Below are positions 26,411-36,300 of a stretch of DNA of 56,892 nucleotides, in pieces. A program made the translations under genes and the position numbers. The stretch's first letter is position 1. The number at the start of each line of letters is the position of its first letter. Source of the stretch: a virus. The stretch is from the IMG/VR virus record IMGVR_UViG_3300044979_000046, positions 1-56,892 of that record; one strand, 5' to 3'. The notes beneath the pieces are model-generated. The model saw only the letters and a list, made by a program, of their open reading frames with translations. It searched no databases and had not been told where the DNA came from.

Positions 26411-28260
26411 TTCAAGGCTCACTGTTCGCGAGTACAATGGTGCGAGAAGGCGAAGCGAAATGGTACGCGCCTGTTCCTCCAGATTTATCTGCATATAAGC
26501 GAATTTACCTTGACACGGAAACGACAGGGAAGAATCCTCATAAGGATTCTCCTGTAGGTATCGCGGTGGCTACTGAAGACATGAAGAAATGGTATCTTCC
26601 CTTTCTTCATGCTGAAGGTGGAAATCTGGATGAAAAGATCGTCAAGCGGTGGGCAAAGAAAGAACTTGTTGGAAAAGACCTGGTATTTCTCAATGCGAAG
26701 TTCGATAACGCGATGTTTTGGCGTTGGGGAATTGATCTGGAAGCGCAAGAAAACAGATTACACGACGTATCGTTTATGCCAGCTTTGTTGAACGAATACC
26801 GTCGTCGTTTTAATCTGGAAGAACTTTGCCAAGATTTCTTGGGTGCGGGAAAAGATCGCGGCATCCTGAAAGGCGAAAAAGCGCATATCGCTCAGATGCC
26901 AGCTAGCGTTGTTGGGCCTTACGCCGAGACTGACGCAATTCGATTGAAAGAACTAGAAGACGTTCTAGTCCCGAAGATCAAAGCGGAAGAATTGGACCGT
27001 GTACTTTCTCTTGAGGACAGTATTATTTATGCCGTATGCGAAATGGAACGAAACGGTGCTTTACTTGACCGTCCAAAACTCGAACGATGGAATGAAGAAC
27101 TCCAATCTAAGTACACTAAAATCATACTTGAAATCTACCAAGCTGTTGGCTTCCGGGTCAATCCTAACTCCGGTGACGACATGGCAAGACTTTTCCGATA
27201 TCTCGGAATCGATCCTCCACAAACAATTAAAGGCGCTCCTTCGTTTGAAGGTGACTATTTAGCGACGGTGCAAAATGAACTGGTTCAAAAAGCTTTACGT
27301 GCGCGTAGGTTTGCTTCTCTCCGGTCGAAGTATACAAAAAAATATCTTGATGCCATTGGGACTGACAACATATTACGGTTCTCACTCCATCAATTGCGAG
27401 GAGACAAAGAAGGCTCGCTTAAAGGCACAATTAGCGGACGTTTCTCGTGCGCTGCACCTTCGACGGGTGGCGCTAATATCCAGCAAGTTACAAAACCAGA
27501 CAAGCAACTCAAAAAGTTCGGTCCAGGTTATCTTATACGCGAATTATTCATTCCCGAACCCGGAAAGACTTGGGTGTCAGCCGACGCTTCGCAAATTGAA
27601 TTCCGACTCTTTGCTCATTATTCGGATTCAAAAAAGCTTATAAAGGCTTATCAGGATAACCCAGATGTTGACTTTCACCAAATGGTCTTGGAAATGGTGC
27701 AGCGGGTAAACCCTGACTTCATCCGATCCTTGGCCAAGAACGTTAACTTTGCAAAAGTATATGGCGCGGGAGAAGAAAAAACGGCAGAGATGCTCAGCCT
27801 TCCGATTCATGAATCGAACAAATTCGTACGTGCTTATGACGAAGAGTTTCCCGAAGTCAATATTTTACTTCACGGCGCAACTCGTTTAGCGATGCGAAGG
27901 AATTACGTCAAAACAATTTTGGGTCGCCGTGCTCGTTTCAATAAACCAACAAGTACCGATCCGGTTACGCGCCGCTTACAAGAAATAATGTATAAACCCC
28001 ATTCGGCTTTGAACCGTGTTCTGCAAGGTTCGGCGGCTGACATATTAAAGATTAAAACCAAAGAAGTCTACGATAACCGGAAACTTCTTGAATTAACAAT
28101 GCGATTGTCGGTTCACGATGAGATCGACGGTGACTTAGCGAATCCTGAAAAGAAAAACAAGATGCAAGAGTTATTGAACGAGCAATCAATCCAGTTTAAG
28201 GTTCCATTAACCTGGGATATCGAAACAGGAGAGAATTGGGCGTTAGGGGAAACGGCATGA
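26407..28260 (+). CDS. Family A DNA polymerase (PolI-like)
   Basis: 617 residues. The exonuclease domain has D36-T-E-T-T-G, N-A-K-F-D near 98 and Y-A-E-T-D-A near 177 (DEDDy, all catalytic acids present). Polymerase motifs: A, D393-A-S-Q-I-E-F-R; B, R...A-K-N-V-N-F...Y-G near 440-455; C, V-H-D-E at 569-572. There is no 5'-3' exonuclease domain, as in many phage replicases. Start ATG 26407 overlaps the deaminase stop. Probably the phage replicative polymerase. Confidence 0.95.
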   Translation: MIQGSLFASTMVREGEAKWYAPVPPDLSAYKRIYLDTETTGKNPHKDSPVGIAVATEDMKKWYLPFLHAEGGNLDEKIVKRWAKKELVGKDLVFLNAKFDNAMFWRWGIDLEAQENRLHDVSFMPALLNEYRRRFNLEELCQDFLGAGKDRGILKGEKAHIAQMPASVVGPYAETDAIRLKELEDVLVPKIKAEELDRVLSLEDSIIYAVCEMERNGALLDRPKLERWNEELQSKYTKIILEIYQAVGFRVNPNSGDDMARLFRYLGIDPPQTIKGAPSFEGDYLATVQNELVQKALRARRFASLRSKYTKKYLDAIGTDNILRFSLHQLRGDKEGSLKGTISGRFSCAAPSTGGANIQQVTKPDKQLKKFGPGYLIRELFIPEPGKTWVSADASQIEFRLFAHYSDSKKLIKAYQDNPDVDFHQMVLEMVQRVNPDFIRSLAKNVNFAKVYGAGEEKTAEMLSLPIHESNKFVRAYDEEFPEVNILLHGATRLAMRRNYVKTILGRRARFNKPTSTDPVTRRLQEIMYKPHSALNRVLQGSAADILKIKTKEVYDNRKLLELTMRLSVHDEIDGDLANPEKKNKMQELLNEQSIQFKVPLTWDIETGENWALGETA

Positions 28261-28592
28261 GTCAGATAACAGACGTTTTTCTTCGGGAATGGTTAGTCGA
28301 AGTGATTAAGCAAGGGAGAACTTCGAATCAAGCATTTAGAAAAATTGTTAAATTACTCGGGGGAACACTTGCTAGTGACGAATTTATCCATGGGATAGAA
28401 GATGATCTAAAATTCGCTAGACTTGAGGCGATTACCTCTGTGATGGATACAATTGAAGCCATCTACAAAGCATACAAGATGTCAGAAGAAGAGTTGAACA
28501 AAACAGGGTCCAGCAAATTAGGAGCGATGATCGGAGAACTTGACATGCTCCAGGAGTTACACAGGTTACTTTATGAACAGAAAAACTATTAA
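28257..28592 (+). CDS. Hypothetical helical protein
   Basis: 111 residues from ATG 28257, overlapping the polymerase stop (ATGA). All-helical, acidic C-terminus. No motif recognised. The tight coupling to polymerase suggests a replication accessory role, unproven. Confidence 0.6.
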   Translation: MSQITDVFLREWLVEVIKQGRTSNQAFRKIVKLLGGTLASDEFIHGIEDDLKFARLEAITSVMDTIEAIYKAYKMSEEELNKTGSSKLGAMIGELDMLQELHRLLYEQKNY

Positions 28593-28758
28593 AATCTGCC
28601 ACACCTGCCAAGAGCCTTACCTTTTGAGAGTCCGAATCTACGGGCAGCTTTGCTGCCCACGTTGTGGTCACGTGGAGGGAATCCAAGATGAACGAAGCAA
28701 GAATTACAGCCGAGCTGTTACATTTTCTAAGGACAAAAACACGGGGACTAATAATTAA
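28573..28758 (+). CDS. Small zinc-ribbon protein
   Basis: 61 residues from ATG 28573, overlapping both neighbours. I-C-H-T-C and L-C-C-P-R-C-G-H form a four-Cys ribbon. The last 24 codons overlap the nuclease gene in another frame. No clear SD, so confidence is moderate. Confidence 0.45.
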   Translation: MNRKTIKICHTCQEPYLLRVRIYGQLCCPRCGHVEGIQDERSKNYSRAVTFSKDKNTGTNN

Positions 28759-29134
28759 GCATGCCGACCAAAGTACGATTGGCATTCCAGATATCTCAAT
28801 TACTTGCGGACACGAAACGCTTTGGCTTGAAGTCAAACTTATAAAGTATAAACGGGTAAAGCCAATGGAATTACGAAAGATTGTCGGATTCCCAGGGCCG
28901 CAAGCAAGGACAGTTTCGTTGCTCGACTTTCATGGAAGTGGATGCGGCTATGCTATCTTCTTTACAAACGGCGAAGAGTGGCACTTATACTTGCAAGACG
29001 GAGTAGAGATGGCGAACTTGTGCAACCAGAATCGAACGATTACTCCAGGGAAGGATATGCTTTACTCGAAGAGTTTTGAACAAGTTTGGGATTGGATTAT
29101 CAAACGGAGAAAATTCAAGGAGGAGTCCCTATGA
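28688..29134 (+). CDS. PD-(D/E)XK nuclease (VRR-NUC-like)
   Basis: 148 residues from ATG 28688 (GTGGAGGGA upstream). H-A-D-Q-S-T-I-G-I-P-D-I-S near residue 37-49 and W-L-E-V-K-L near 58 give the P-D...E-x-K catalytic core of the VRR-NUC/Holliday-junction-resolvase-like nucleases found in phages. It probably cuts branched or modified DNA during replication or recombination. It overlaps the MazG-like gene by ATGA. Confidence 0.75.
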   Translation: MNEARITAELLHFLRTKTRGLIIKHADQSTIGIPDISITCGHETLWLEVKLIKYKRVKPMELRKIVGFPGPQARTVSLLDFHGSGCGYAIFFTNGEEWHLYLQDGVEMANLCNQNRTITPGKDMLYSKSFEQVWDWIIKRRKFKEESL

Positions 29135-29721
29135 AGATGTACGAAGGCGCGGTTACTGAATTTATTGACAAGTATGGTCAATATCGGAGTTCTAACCCAA
29201 AACTTTGTCCACTCGTGGTAGCGATGCTTCGCGTACGTCTTATGGTTGAAGAGATGGGCGAACTAGCTGAAGCGATGGATAAGGGGAATATTCTTGGAAT
29301 CGCGGATGGGCTAGGCGATTTGCTTTATGTGGTGAGTGGGACGAGCGTCACCTACGGCCTAGCGTGTAACGTACCGCATAATCTAAAGCGTCATCTCGAC
29401 GCGGGTATCGCCTTCCGCTCCCTCGTGACGAATATGGGAAGATTAGTGTGTGCGATTCAAGAAGAAAAGCTAGCGCAAATCAGTGAGAACATCGGACTTA
29501 TCGGGTGGGATTTAATGGAAATCAGCCGAGTCTATGACCTTCCGTTATACGAGATTTTCTTTGAAATTCATCGTTCAAATATGACGAAAGCTTTACCAGA
29601 AGAAGGCGTCAAACAAGGCTCGAAGTACGGAAAGAAATTGGGACGAGATGGAAAAGGTCCAAGTTATGAACCACCCAATCTCGCCCCGCTTCTAAAATTA
29701 AAACAACACGCCACGCAATAA
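29131..29721 (+). CDS. MazG-like NTP pyrophosphohydrolase
   Basis: 196 residues. V-E-E-M-G-E-L-A-E-A-M near residue 45 and A-D-G-L-G-D-L-L-Y-V near 66-75 are the E-x-x-E...E-x-x-D metal-binding helices of all-alpha NTP pyrophosphohydrolases; H-R-S-N-M-T-K-A near 156 is typical of phage forms. It would hydrolyse (d)NTPs to monophosphates, useful for removing unmodified dCTP if cytosine is replaced. Last gene of the rightward block; convergent with the - strand genes. Confidence 0.85.
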   Translation: MKMYEGAVTEFIDKYGQYRSSNPKLCPLVVAMLRVRLMVEEMGELAEAMDKGNILGIADGLGDLLYVVSGTSVTYGLACNVPHNLKRHLDAGIAFRSLVTNMGRLVCAIQEEKLAQISENIGLIGWDLMEISRVYDLPLYEIFFEIHRSNMTKALPEEGVKQGSKYGKKLGRDGKGPSYEPPNLAPLLKLKQHATQ

Positions 29722-29844
29722 ATGTTGGGCCTCCGCTACGTGGCAATACGGGCGCCCGTCAAATGGACTGTTTGGGCATGTGTGGAAAGATCCACTCATG
29801 ACCCACAGTCCACAGGATAGACAGTTATATCCGCTAATGAACAT
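29698..29844 (-). CDS. 48-residue zinc-ribbon-like protein
   Basis: Short - strand gene with a very strong SD (AAGGAGGTGCC) just before its ATG (29844). N-C-L-S-C-G and H-T-C-P-N...P-Y-C give a four-Cys pattern. Its 3' end overlaps the MazG-like gene by 24 bases tail to tail. Function unknown. Confidence 0.6.
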   Translation of the reverse strand: MFISGYNCLSCGLWVMSGSFHTCPNSPFDGRPYCHVAEAQHLLRGVLF

Positions 29845-29853
29845 GGCACCTCC

Positions 29854-30603
29854 TTACCCAGATACTTCGTTCAAGTCAACCATAAACATATCCGTGTTGA
29901 TTTTTCCTTGGTAGTACGGAATCCAGTTTTCGGAAAGAATAGCGTGAGATTCATTACAGTAGATAGCCCAAAAACCCCACGACATCCAAAGCAACCTACC
30001 CCAAGTAACGCAAAGCAACCCATATTCATTGTAAGCCACGACGTATACGCAATGGCCACCCCAGGAACCAGGTTTAGCATTTGGGTTCTTTTGATAATCC
30101 TGAACAGGTTCCCATTTGTTTTGCATTTGCGCGGTTAAGGGGAGAGCGAGTCCAATATAAATTCCACCAAAGATACTGATGGCTTGCTTAACATGAACAC
30201 GATCTCCGGGGTCAGGATCGGCAAAGCCAAGAATCGTATGACCATCCAATCCGTTTTGACGCCAGTTATTCAGTACGTCAATTTCAACTCCGCCTTGATC
30301 CGTGCTAGGATCAGATGGGTTATAACCATCCCATTGTTCGTAATAAGAAAGGACGGTGCTGTCTGGAAGAGTAACGATTTCAGTTGTGTTCATTGTCCAG
30401 GTTTGAAGAGCGTGCGCGCATCCAGCGATAGTACAATCTCCCAACTGGTCGTTAAGCATCATTCCCCAATTCTGCATCCCTTTTGAAAAATCAATAAAGG
30501 GTGGAGGAGGTGGAAGTGCTTTGAGAAAGTATTTCGCCAGTCGCAACGTTCGCTCGTCGTGCTTGGGCGGTTTATTTCCCAACTTCATGTTAGTAAATAG
30601 CAT
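29854..30603 (-). CDS. Papain-like cysteine peptidase
   Basis: 249 residues. L-N-D-Q-L-G-D-C-T-I-A-G places the nucleophile at Cys57 after Gln53, as in papain-fold proteases. G-G-H-C-V-Y-V-V-A-Y-N near residue 183-193 supplies the His, and V-T-W-G-R the following Trp-Gly. The Pro-rich segment at 31-36 (PPPPPF) precedes the catalytic core. Such proteins occur in phages near lysis or tail genes; targets are unknown. It overlaps the lipoprotein gene by 14 bases. Confidence 0.75.
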   Translation of the reverse strand: MLFTNMKLGNKPPKHDERTLRLAKYFLKALPPPPPFIDFSKGMQNWGMMLNDQLGDCTIAGCAHALQTWTMNTTEIVTLPDSTVLSYYEQWDGYNPSDPSTDQGGVEIDVLNNWRQNGLDGHTILGFADPDPGDRVHVKQAISIFGGIYIGLALPLTAQMQNKWEPVQDYQKNPNAKPGSWGGHCVYVVAYNEYGLLCVTWGRLLWMSWGFWAIYCNESHAILSENWIPYYQGKINTDMFMVDLNEVSG

Positions 30604-31180
30604 ACTGCGCCTTTCCCGCTGACTTCAGTTCTGCATTGAATTTCTTTTTGAAAGTCTTTTTTGACATGACTTGCGGGGTAACGGCCAACGTCTTTCCACC
30701 CTTTACTGAAACACGAGCGGCGACAGCCGGAAGCTGTGAAGCAAAACCAGCAAGAACCGATAGGATAATTCCCAAAAGACCATCGATTACACTTCCAAGA
30801 TGAGCATCAGGAATATTCAAATTAGCCCAGAACTCCTGAAGCAATCCTTGAACAACCGAAATCATCGTCGCGATTTTTCCGAGCAATGTTTGTTTATTCG
30901 CCGCAGGCGCGTTTTCGTAGTTCTCAATCGCAAGTTGAAGATCGGAGAACCCAGCCTTAACTGCTGTGATAATAGTGTTAATTGAGGTTCCGACAATTGG
31001 ATTGATAACTCCATCATCTTCCAGTATAGAAACAATAGAGCTAAAAGCCTGAAGGCCCACTGGAACGTAATTCATAATGTCAGCTTCGAGGCTGACAAGG
31101 AAAGCTGGGCAACCAGCAAGTGGAATCGTAGCAGCGGCAGTTCCCGCGCCAACAAGGAAATTTCTTCGTGACGTTATCAT
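30590..31180 (-). CDS. Tat-signal lipoprotein
   Basis: 196 residues. The N-terminus (S-R-R-N-F-L-V-G at residues 4-11, hydrophobic stretch, then L-A-G-C at 21-24) combines a twin-arginine export motif with a lipobox, so the mature protein would start at Cys24 attached to a membrane. The remainder is helical and hydrophobic-rich (residues 36-150) with a basic tail. Phage lipoproteins in lysis regions often block superinfection or act as spanins; this one is longer than typical Rz1. Start overlaps the lysozyme stop. Confidence 0.65.
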   Translation of the reverse strand: MITSRRNFLVGAGTAAATIPLAGCPAFLVSLEADIMNYVPVGLQAFSSIVSILEDDGVINPIVGTSINTIITAVKAGFSDLQLAIENYENAPAANKQTLLGKIATMISVVQGLLQEFWANLNIPDAHLGSVIDGLLGIILSVLAGFASQLPAVAARVSVKGGKTLAVTPQVMSKKTFKKKFNAELKSAGKAQYAIY

Positions 31181-31590
31181 ACTAGTTCTCCTCCATTTTC
31201 AACTTGAATTGCTAAACGTTGTGCTCGCGCTCCAACTTGCTCTGCCCACTCGGAGTTAAGCATTTGTGCCTTAGCTTCAGTCCAATTTCCAACTTGCATA
31301 GCCGCTAGAAACTCCTTAAATTCGCTAAGGCCAGCGATTCCCATATTATAGGTCATATTAATCATCGCGTCCCGGCGAATTTCATCAAGCGCGTCTGTCC
31401 ACGGGTAACTTTGACTTAACGCTAAGGTTGCCGCAACGATATCATTATCACGCATCGTAATGGCTTCGGGTGAAGAGATACCGTCACGAGTAAGATTACG
31501 GCCTACACCAATCGTATAGTTTCCAGTTTCATCTTCATAAGGAAAAAGCCGAAGACCTTCGTCACGAGTAATCTGTTCAGCTAACGTCAT
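31177..31590 (-). CDS. T4-type lysozyme (GH24 endolysin)
   Basis: 137 residues. The catalytic triad E11, D20, T26 is present with exactly T4 lysozyme spacing (D-E-G...E-D-E-T-G-N-Y-T-I-G). T4-like Y-T-I-G-V-G and M-N-M-T-Y-N-M-G-motif segments follow. It cleaves the N-acetylmuramic acid to N-acetylglucosamine bond in peptidoglycan for host lysis. It has no signal peptide, so a holin is expected; none is obvious nearby. Confidence 0.9.
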   Translation of the reverse strand: MTLAEQITRDEGLRLFPYEDETGNYTIGVGRNLTRDGISSPEAITMRDNDIVAATLALSQSYPWTDALDEIRRDAMINMTYNMGIAGLSEFKEFLAAMQVGNWTEAKAQMLNSEWAEQVGARAQRLAIQVENGGELV

Positions 31591-31599
31591 TAGACCTCC

Positions 31600-31842
31600 T
31601 TATGTATTTACGTAACTGATTGGGTATTTCTTTCTAGCGATGATAACAATTATCACGTCTTGGTCCCATCGGGCTAAAGACGAAGTAGGCCGAGCTAAAG
31701 CCAATTCAATTTCTTGAGCATAGCGAGCGATTGAATCGGTCGTTTGTTCCAACGCCAACACCGCTTCTTGCGCGTCTCGCGCTTTTGATGATGTTGGCCG
31801 TAGAATTCCAAGCTCTACATCTTGATCGTCGCGTGCTGCCAT
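31600..31842 (-). CDS. Small internal-repeat protein
   Basis: 80 residues made of two or three copies of a roughly 26-residue unit (A-R-D-D-Q-D-V-E-L...R-P-T-S-S, then A-R-Y-A-Q-E-I-E-L...R-P-T-S-S, then A-R-W-D-Q-D-V). Similar short A-R-x-x-Q-x-V-x-x repeat proteins sit between tail fibre and lysis genes in other phages, by memory. Function unknown. Confidence 0.6.
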   Translation of the reverse strand: MAARDDQDVELGILRPTSSKARDAQEAVLALEQTTDSIARYAQEIELALARPTSSLARWDQDVIIVIIARKKYPISYVNT

Positions 31843-31843
31843 A

Positions 31844-33331
31844 TTACGTTAGCTCCTTGACACCAAACGTCGCCGCATTAAAACCGGAAACGGTCCAACC
31901 TGTTAGAGTATTTGGGTCTGCTTCGAGAATTTGAATCCAGTATTGATACGTATTCGCTAAAGACTCTGGTGTCGTTAACGCGGTTGCGGAGCCGGATAAA
32001 CAAATTTGAGCCACGCTTCGACTTCCAGCATCGTCTTTTCGCATATAGGACAACCGGAATAATCCCACAATTACGCCGGAGAGGACAATCGACTGGTGCG
32101 CATAGTCGGTAATATTACCAGCCGTCGAATCAGAGATATAAACGTTGTCACCATTCGGTCGTGTGCCAGCGTTAGCGGAAGCGTTGTTAGTAGTCGCTAT
32201 GCCAATTTGGAGTGGATTCTGAAAAGCCGCCGATCCAGTTAATCCAGTTTGCGCACTTCCACCCGAGAAGCTAAGTGTGAGAGAGCCATTCGCTGACGCC
32301 GTACAAAGCACTCCGGTTTGATTATTTCCTGTCCCGCAACTAGTCGTGTTGAAGTAATAACCTTCATAGATGTTTGATGCTCCAGTTGTCCACGAACCTG
32401 TAAAGGTCCAGCTTGATCCACTTCCAGAGACAGCGGTTACCGTAAATGGGCCGACGTTAGCTGCCCAAGTGGAATTAACACCTGGACCATTCGGGTAGAC
32501 TTCAAAGATTCTTACATCTCCAAGGTAGCTAGCGGCTGCGGTAATCGGCGCATAGGACGGCGAAAAGGTTGCCCCACTAATTGCGCCAGTCCAAATACCG
32601 CTGGAATTTGCGCTTCCGGTAATCGTTCCAACAGTGATTCTTCCGTTCTGCCCAATTCCGTAGATCGTGGCGCTTGCACTGGTTCCAGATTGCGTAACTG
32701 TCTCTCCCGATTGAAAAACTCCGGTTACCGTAGAACCCATAATAAACGAAGTTGCGTTTCCATCAACAACATACATGTCTTTGATATAACCGGGATTAAA
32801 AGTATCTTGAAATTCAACCATGGCAGCAGTCGCGCCATAGACAGAACTCGCAGCGTTATTTAAACCGCTTGCGGTCGCGACGACAGAGCCGTTTACCCTG
32901 ACTTCACACGTGCCAGATGTTGTAGAAAGAATCGCTTTAAACTCAATATAATTCCAAGTTAAAAGGGATAAAGCGTAGGCACTTGTAGTTCCAATTGTTG
33001 TTCCATTCCGGGTAAAGTAAAGTTGGCCAGAACCATTAAAACGTAAATCACATTGTAAATTTGCGCCAGCGTCATAAAAGACGATTAACTGAAGGCCAGT
33101 ACCAAAATTAGTGACATAAAAACGCGCACCAGCATAAAGGGTACTGTAATTTCCTCCAAGGTTAATGGTTCGTAGCGCCGGAGCATTCGACAAGGCGAAT
33201 GTATCTTGCTCGTTAGAACCGGGGGCGGTTGATGAAATCGAGCCACCAGAAATTGTCGATATTCCAGGAATTACAGAACCAGAAAAAGCAAAGGCTAGGT
33301 TCCCACCGCTCATTGCAAAATCAACTGCCAT
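31844..33331 (-). CDS. Receptor-binding/tail protein with lectin-like domain
   Basis: 495 residues. Residues about 20-190 form a concanavalin-A/LamG-like beta-sandwich (alternating polar/aromatic strands, F-K-A-I-L-S-T-T-S-G-T-C-E-V-R-V-N-G). A module starting G-V-F-Q-S-G-E-T-V near 205 and a second starting G-P-F-T-V-T-A-V near 295 follow; both recur in other virion proteins of this window. It lies directly after the J-like tip gene, the usual place for host-recognition proteins. Confidence 0.65.
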   Translation of the reverse strand: MAVDFAMSGGNLAFAFSGSVIPGISTISGGSISSTAPGSNEQDTFALSNAPALRTINLGGNYSTLYAGARFYVTNFGTGLQLIVFYDAGANLQCDLRFNGSGQLYFTRNGTTIGTTSAYALSLLTWNYIEFKAILSTTSGTCEVRVNGSVVATASGLNNAASSVYGATAAMVEFQDTFNPGYIKDMYVVDGNATSFIMGSTVTGVFQSGETVTQSGTSASATIYGIGQNGRITVGTITGSANSSGIWTGAISGATFSPSYAPITAAASYLGDVRIFEVYPNGPGVNSTWAANVGPFTVTAVSGSGSSWTFTGSWTTGASNIYEGYYFNTTSCGTGNNQTGVLCTASANGSLTLSFSGGSAQTGLTGSAAFQNPLQIGIATTNNASANAGTRPNGDNVYISDSTAGNITDYAHQSIVLSGVIVGLFRLSYMRKDDAGSRSVAQICLSGSATALTTPESLANTYQYWIQILEADPNTLTGWTVSGFNAATFGVKELT

Positions 33332-33332
33332 A

Positions 33333-36300
33333 TTAATTTAACCTCGCGATCTGAAGTGCCATCCAGAAACCAGCAAAGGTAGCGTCCACCGTAGCCGGAG
33401 CTAGAACTTGAAAAGTGTCAGAAAATCCATTAAAGCTTATTGCATTAGCAAATGTAAAGGTCGTAGTTGTTAAACCGGCAGTGAAATTAACTGTTCCAAT
33501 TGAGACTCCATCTTGCAACAGTTCCACCGCGCAATTCGCAGTTGGGGCAACGCGACAACCAGCCGCACAACCAACAAGAAATTGCGGAAAGACAATATTC
33601 CGAACTGGCTGTGTATAGTACAGTTCTTGACTTGGGCCATAGGTTCCAGCAACAGGCGGAATATACAAGTAGATGTCTGCAATTCCACCACCAGCTCCAG
33701 TCGTTACATTTTGCCATTGCGGAATACCGGATAACTGTCCTGTTGGTCCAATTAGCGCATAACCAGAAGGAATATTTTGAATACCAAATGGGCCGTGATT
33801 TGCGGCGATCACCGCTTCGATGCTTGTTACTCCAAAATTTTGCGTACCCGTTAACAATGCTCCCGTGGCTTGATCGATAGCGCCAGGTGATAAACCTTGA
33901 ATAAAAACCGCGTAAGCTGTTACGTTCGCAAGTGATTGAAGCTGATATCCATAAGCGTTAAAGCTTAAGAACTTGAAATAAATTGTGCTTCCCAAATATT
34001 GCGCGGGAACTTCATATATAATCGTCGCCTCATTTAATTGAGCGAAGATCGAACCAGCGGGATGGTCACAAGGAAAGGTTCCAAGTAAACCACGATGCAT
34101 AGTGGTAAGAGCATACGTATTTTGTCCAGTTAACGTGGCCGTCTCAAACGCGACTAATTCCAAGTTAGTGGAACTAGTTCCGTAAAGAGTTACCACCACA
34201 TCATTGATGTAGACCGTACTACTATATGCTCCTTGAACTTGCATCATAACGCCGAAGCCTTGCAAGCCTTGCGCATTTAAAGTTTGGATATCCCAATATC
34301 CAGAAGGCGCACCCCAGTTATCTACGTTAGAACCGAAAGTGTAATTTGTCGGAGTAGTCGTAATAACCTGGCTCTTTTGTCCGCCAATTCTTTGTTCTTC
34401 AGAAGTCATGATAACGGATAGATTACCAACCGAAGAAGAAGTGTAAGCGTTCATATTAACTTGAATTCCAGAAAGAATGAATCCAAATGGTAACTGGAAT
34501 CCAAAGTTAGTAGCATAAAGCCATTGCGTCAGATTTTGGCTTGCCGATAACGTCGCGGAAGCATAGGACGATGAAGAACTGACGTTTTGCGGATTCGACC
34601 AAGCTATTACCGAGCCAGCCGTTTCCCAAACAATTTCAACTTGAACATCTTTAATATAAAGCGTAGACGTTTGACCAACGGTTCCGGAGATTGAAGCTTG
34701 TAACTGAATGCCGAAGCTAGCCGAGTTAACAACGGTTGGCGTCAATGCTCCGATGAGGATGTTCCATTCGGTTAACGCGCCTGTATTACCCGCCGTTAAC
34801 GTTGTTGGGGAAGTCGGGTAGCTCGTATTTATTAACTGAATTGGCAATCCAAGTTGCGCACCATTGTAAGTTAACGCGGCAGAGATATTAGGAACATTTG
34901 AAATGCTCGATGCACTGCAATAGGTGAGTGCGGACATCTCTAACCCGATAATCGAGTTCGCACCTGTCGGAACGGTAAATTCTGGATTTAGAGCCAACAA
35001 ATAATCAGAAAAATTTTGATTTGCTGAAGCAGGTAAAATCGTACTTGCAGACCACGGAGAACCGCTCGTAGCTCCGGTATAAACGCCAAGAACTTGTGGA
35101 CCTTGCAACTGTTGCCAATCGATTTCAAATGAATAAGTACCGGCGCTTGGAAAATGAATCGTGTAATTTTCTGGGTGAAAGCCTTGGCCGTTAATTCCAC
35201 CAACTGTTGTTGGATTCGGTATCCCACCAGAATACGACGGGAAAGAATATCCCATTACGAGTGTTTCGGTGTGCGAAAAAGGATCGTCAGGAACAGATTG
35301 GCTACCGTTACCTGGATCAGACGCGCTAACAATCGAAGCTCCACCGGAGATAGCCCAGATCAATCCATCATCGTGGCTAATCGTAATAGAATAAGTTCCC
35401 GCAACGGGAATATAAAACTGGCCAACCAGACAAGTAAAGAAGCTTTGGCCTTGATCCCCTAAGTACGGTGTTGTAAACCCGGTAACAGTGCCAGAATTAT
35501 TAATTGTCGCCCATTGAATGGGGTGCGTATCTGGATCGCCCGACCCACCGTAATTCGACGGGGGTGTATTAAACATCAAAGAATTTCCAGTTGCGCTTCC
35601 AACACAATAAACACCGTTACCAAGCGATGCTCCAGGTGTTGTGCTAATCGGATAAAATTGTCGGATTGCGCCTTGCGGGTAAGTTATGCTATTGTAAAAA
35701 TAAGCGGTAACTGAACCTTGAAGATAAACCCCCGCTGGAAGAGTAGTGGGGTTTACCGTCATATTAATCGAAGCGTAGCTGGATGACCCGGTTACCCCAT
35801 TTGGATTCGTCCAAGGTAACCCAAGTCCAGCGGTAACATCTTCCGAAGCGTTAACAACTTGTGGGCCTTGTGATTCCGTTGTCCCTGTTCCGCCCGGAGA
35901 ACCAACGGCGGTTCCCATTCCAGCCGTTTCATCTTCTTCAAATGATTGGCCAGGAGACACAAGCGCCGAAAGAGTAGGCGAGCCAGAACCAGGGGGATTC
36001 CCATAATTCCAAGCAGTGGTTGAAGTACTTTGCAACACCGCGCCAGACTGTTCCATATTAACACTTAACGTATCGGTGGTATCTGGGTCAGCGTGCAAAG
36101 GATAATCGGAAGTCGTAATTCCAATCTTTCCTTCAGTCGTGTACTGATTGTAGTAGCGATAGGTAATTCCGTCAAGCGAAACCCACATCTGGAATCCACC
36201 CCAATTTACATTTGAACCGTTTACAAAGATATAAACCTGGTCACCTGTAAATTGCGCGGCTTGATTCGGAACCTCAAAAATGATAGCAGTCGCGTTACCG

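Noticed and set aside
29722-29853. Empty intergenic gap between converging blocks
   Set aside because: A short - strand gene with a strong SD (29698-29844) fills it.
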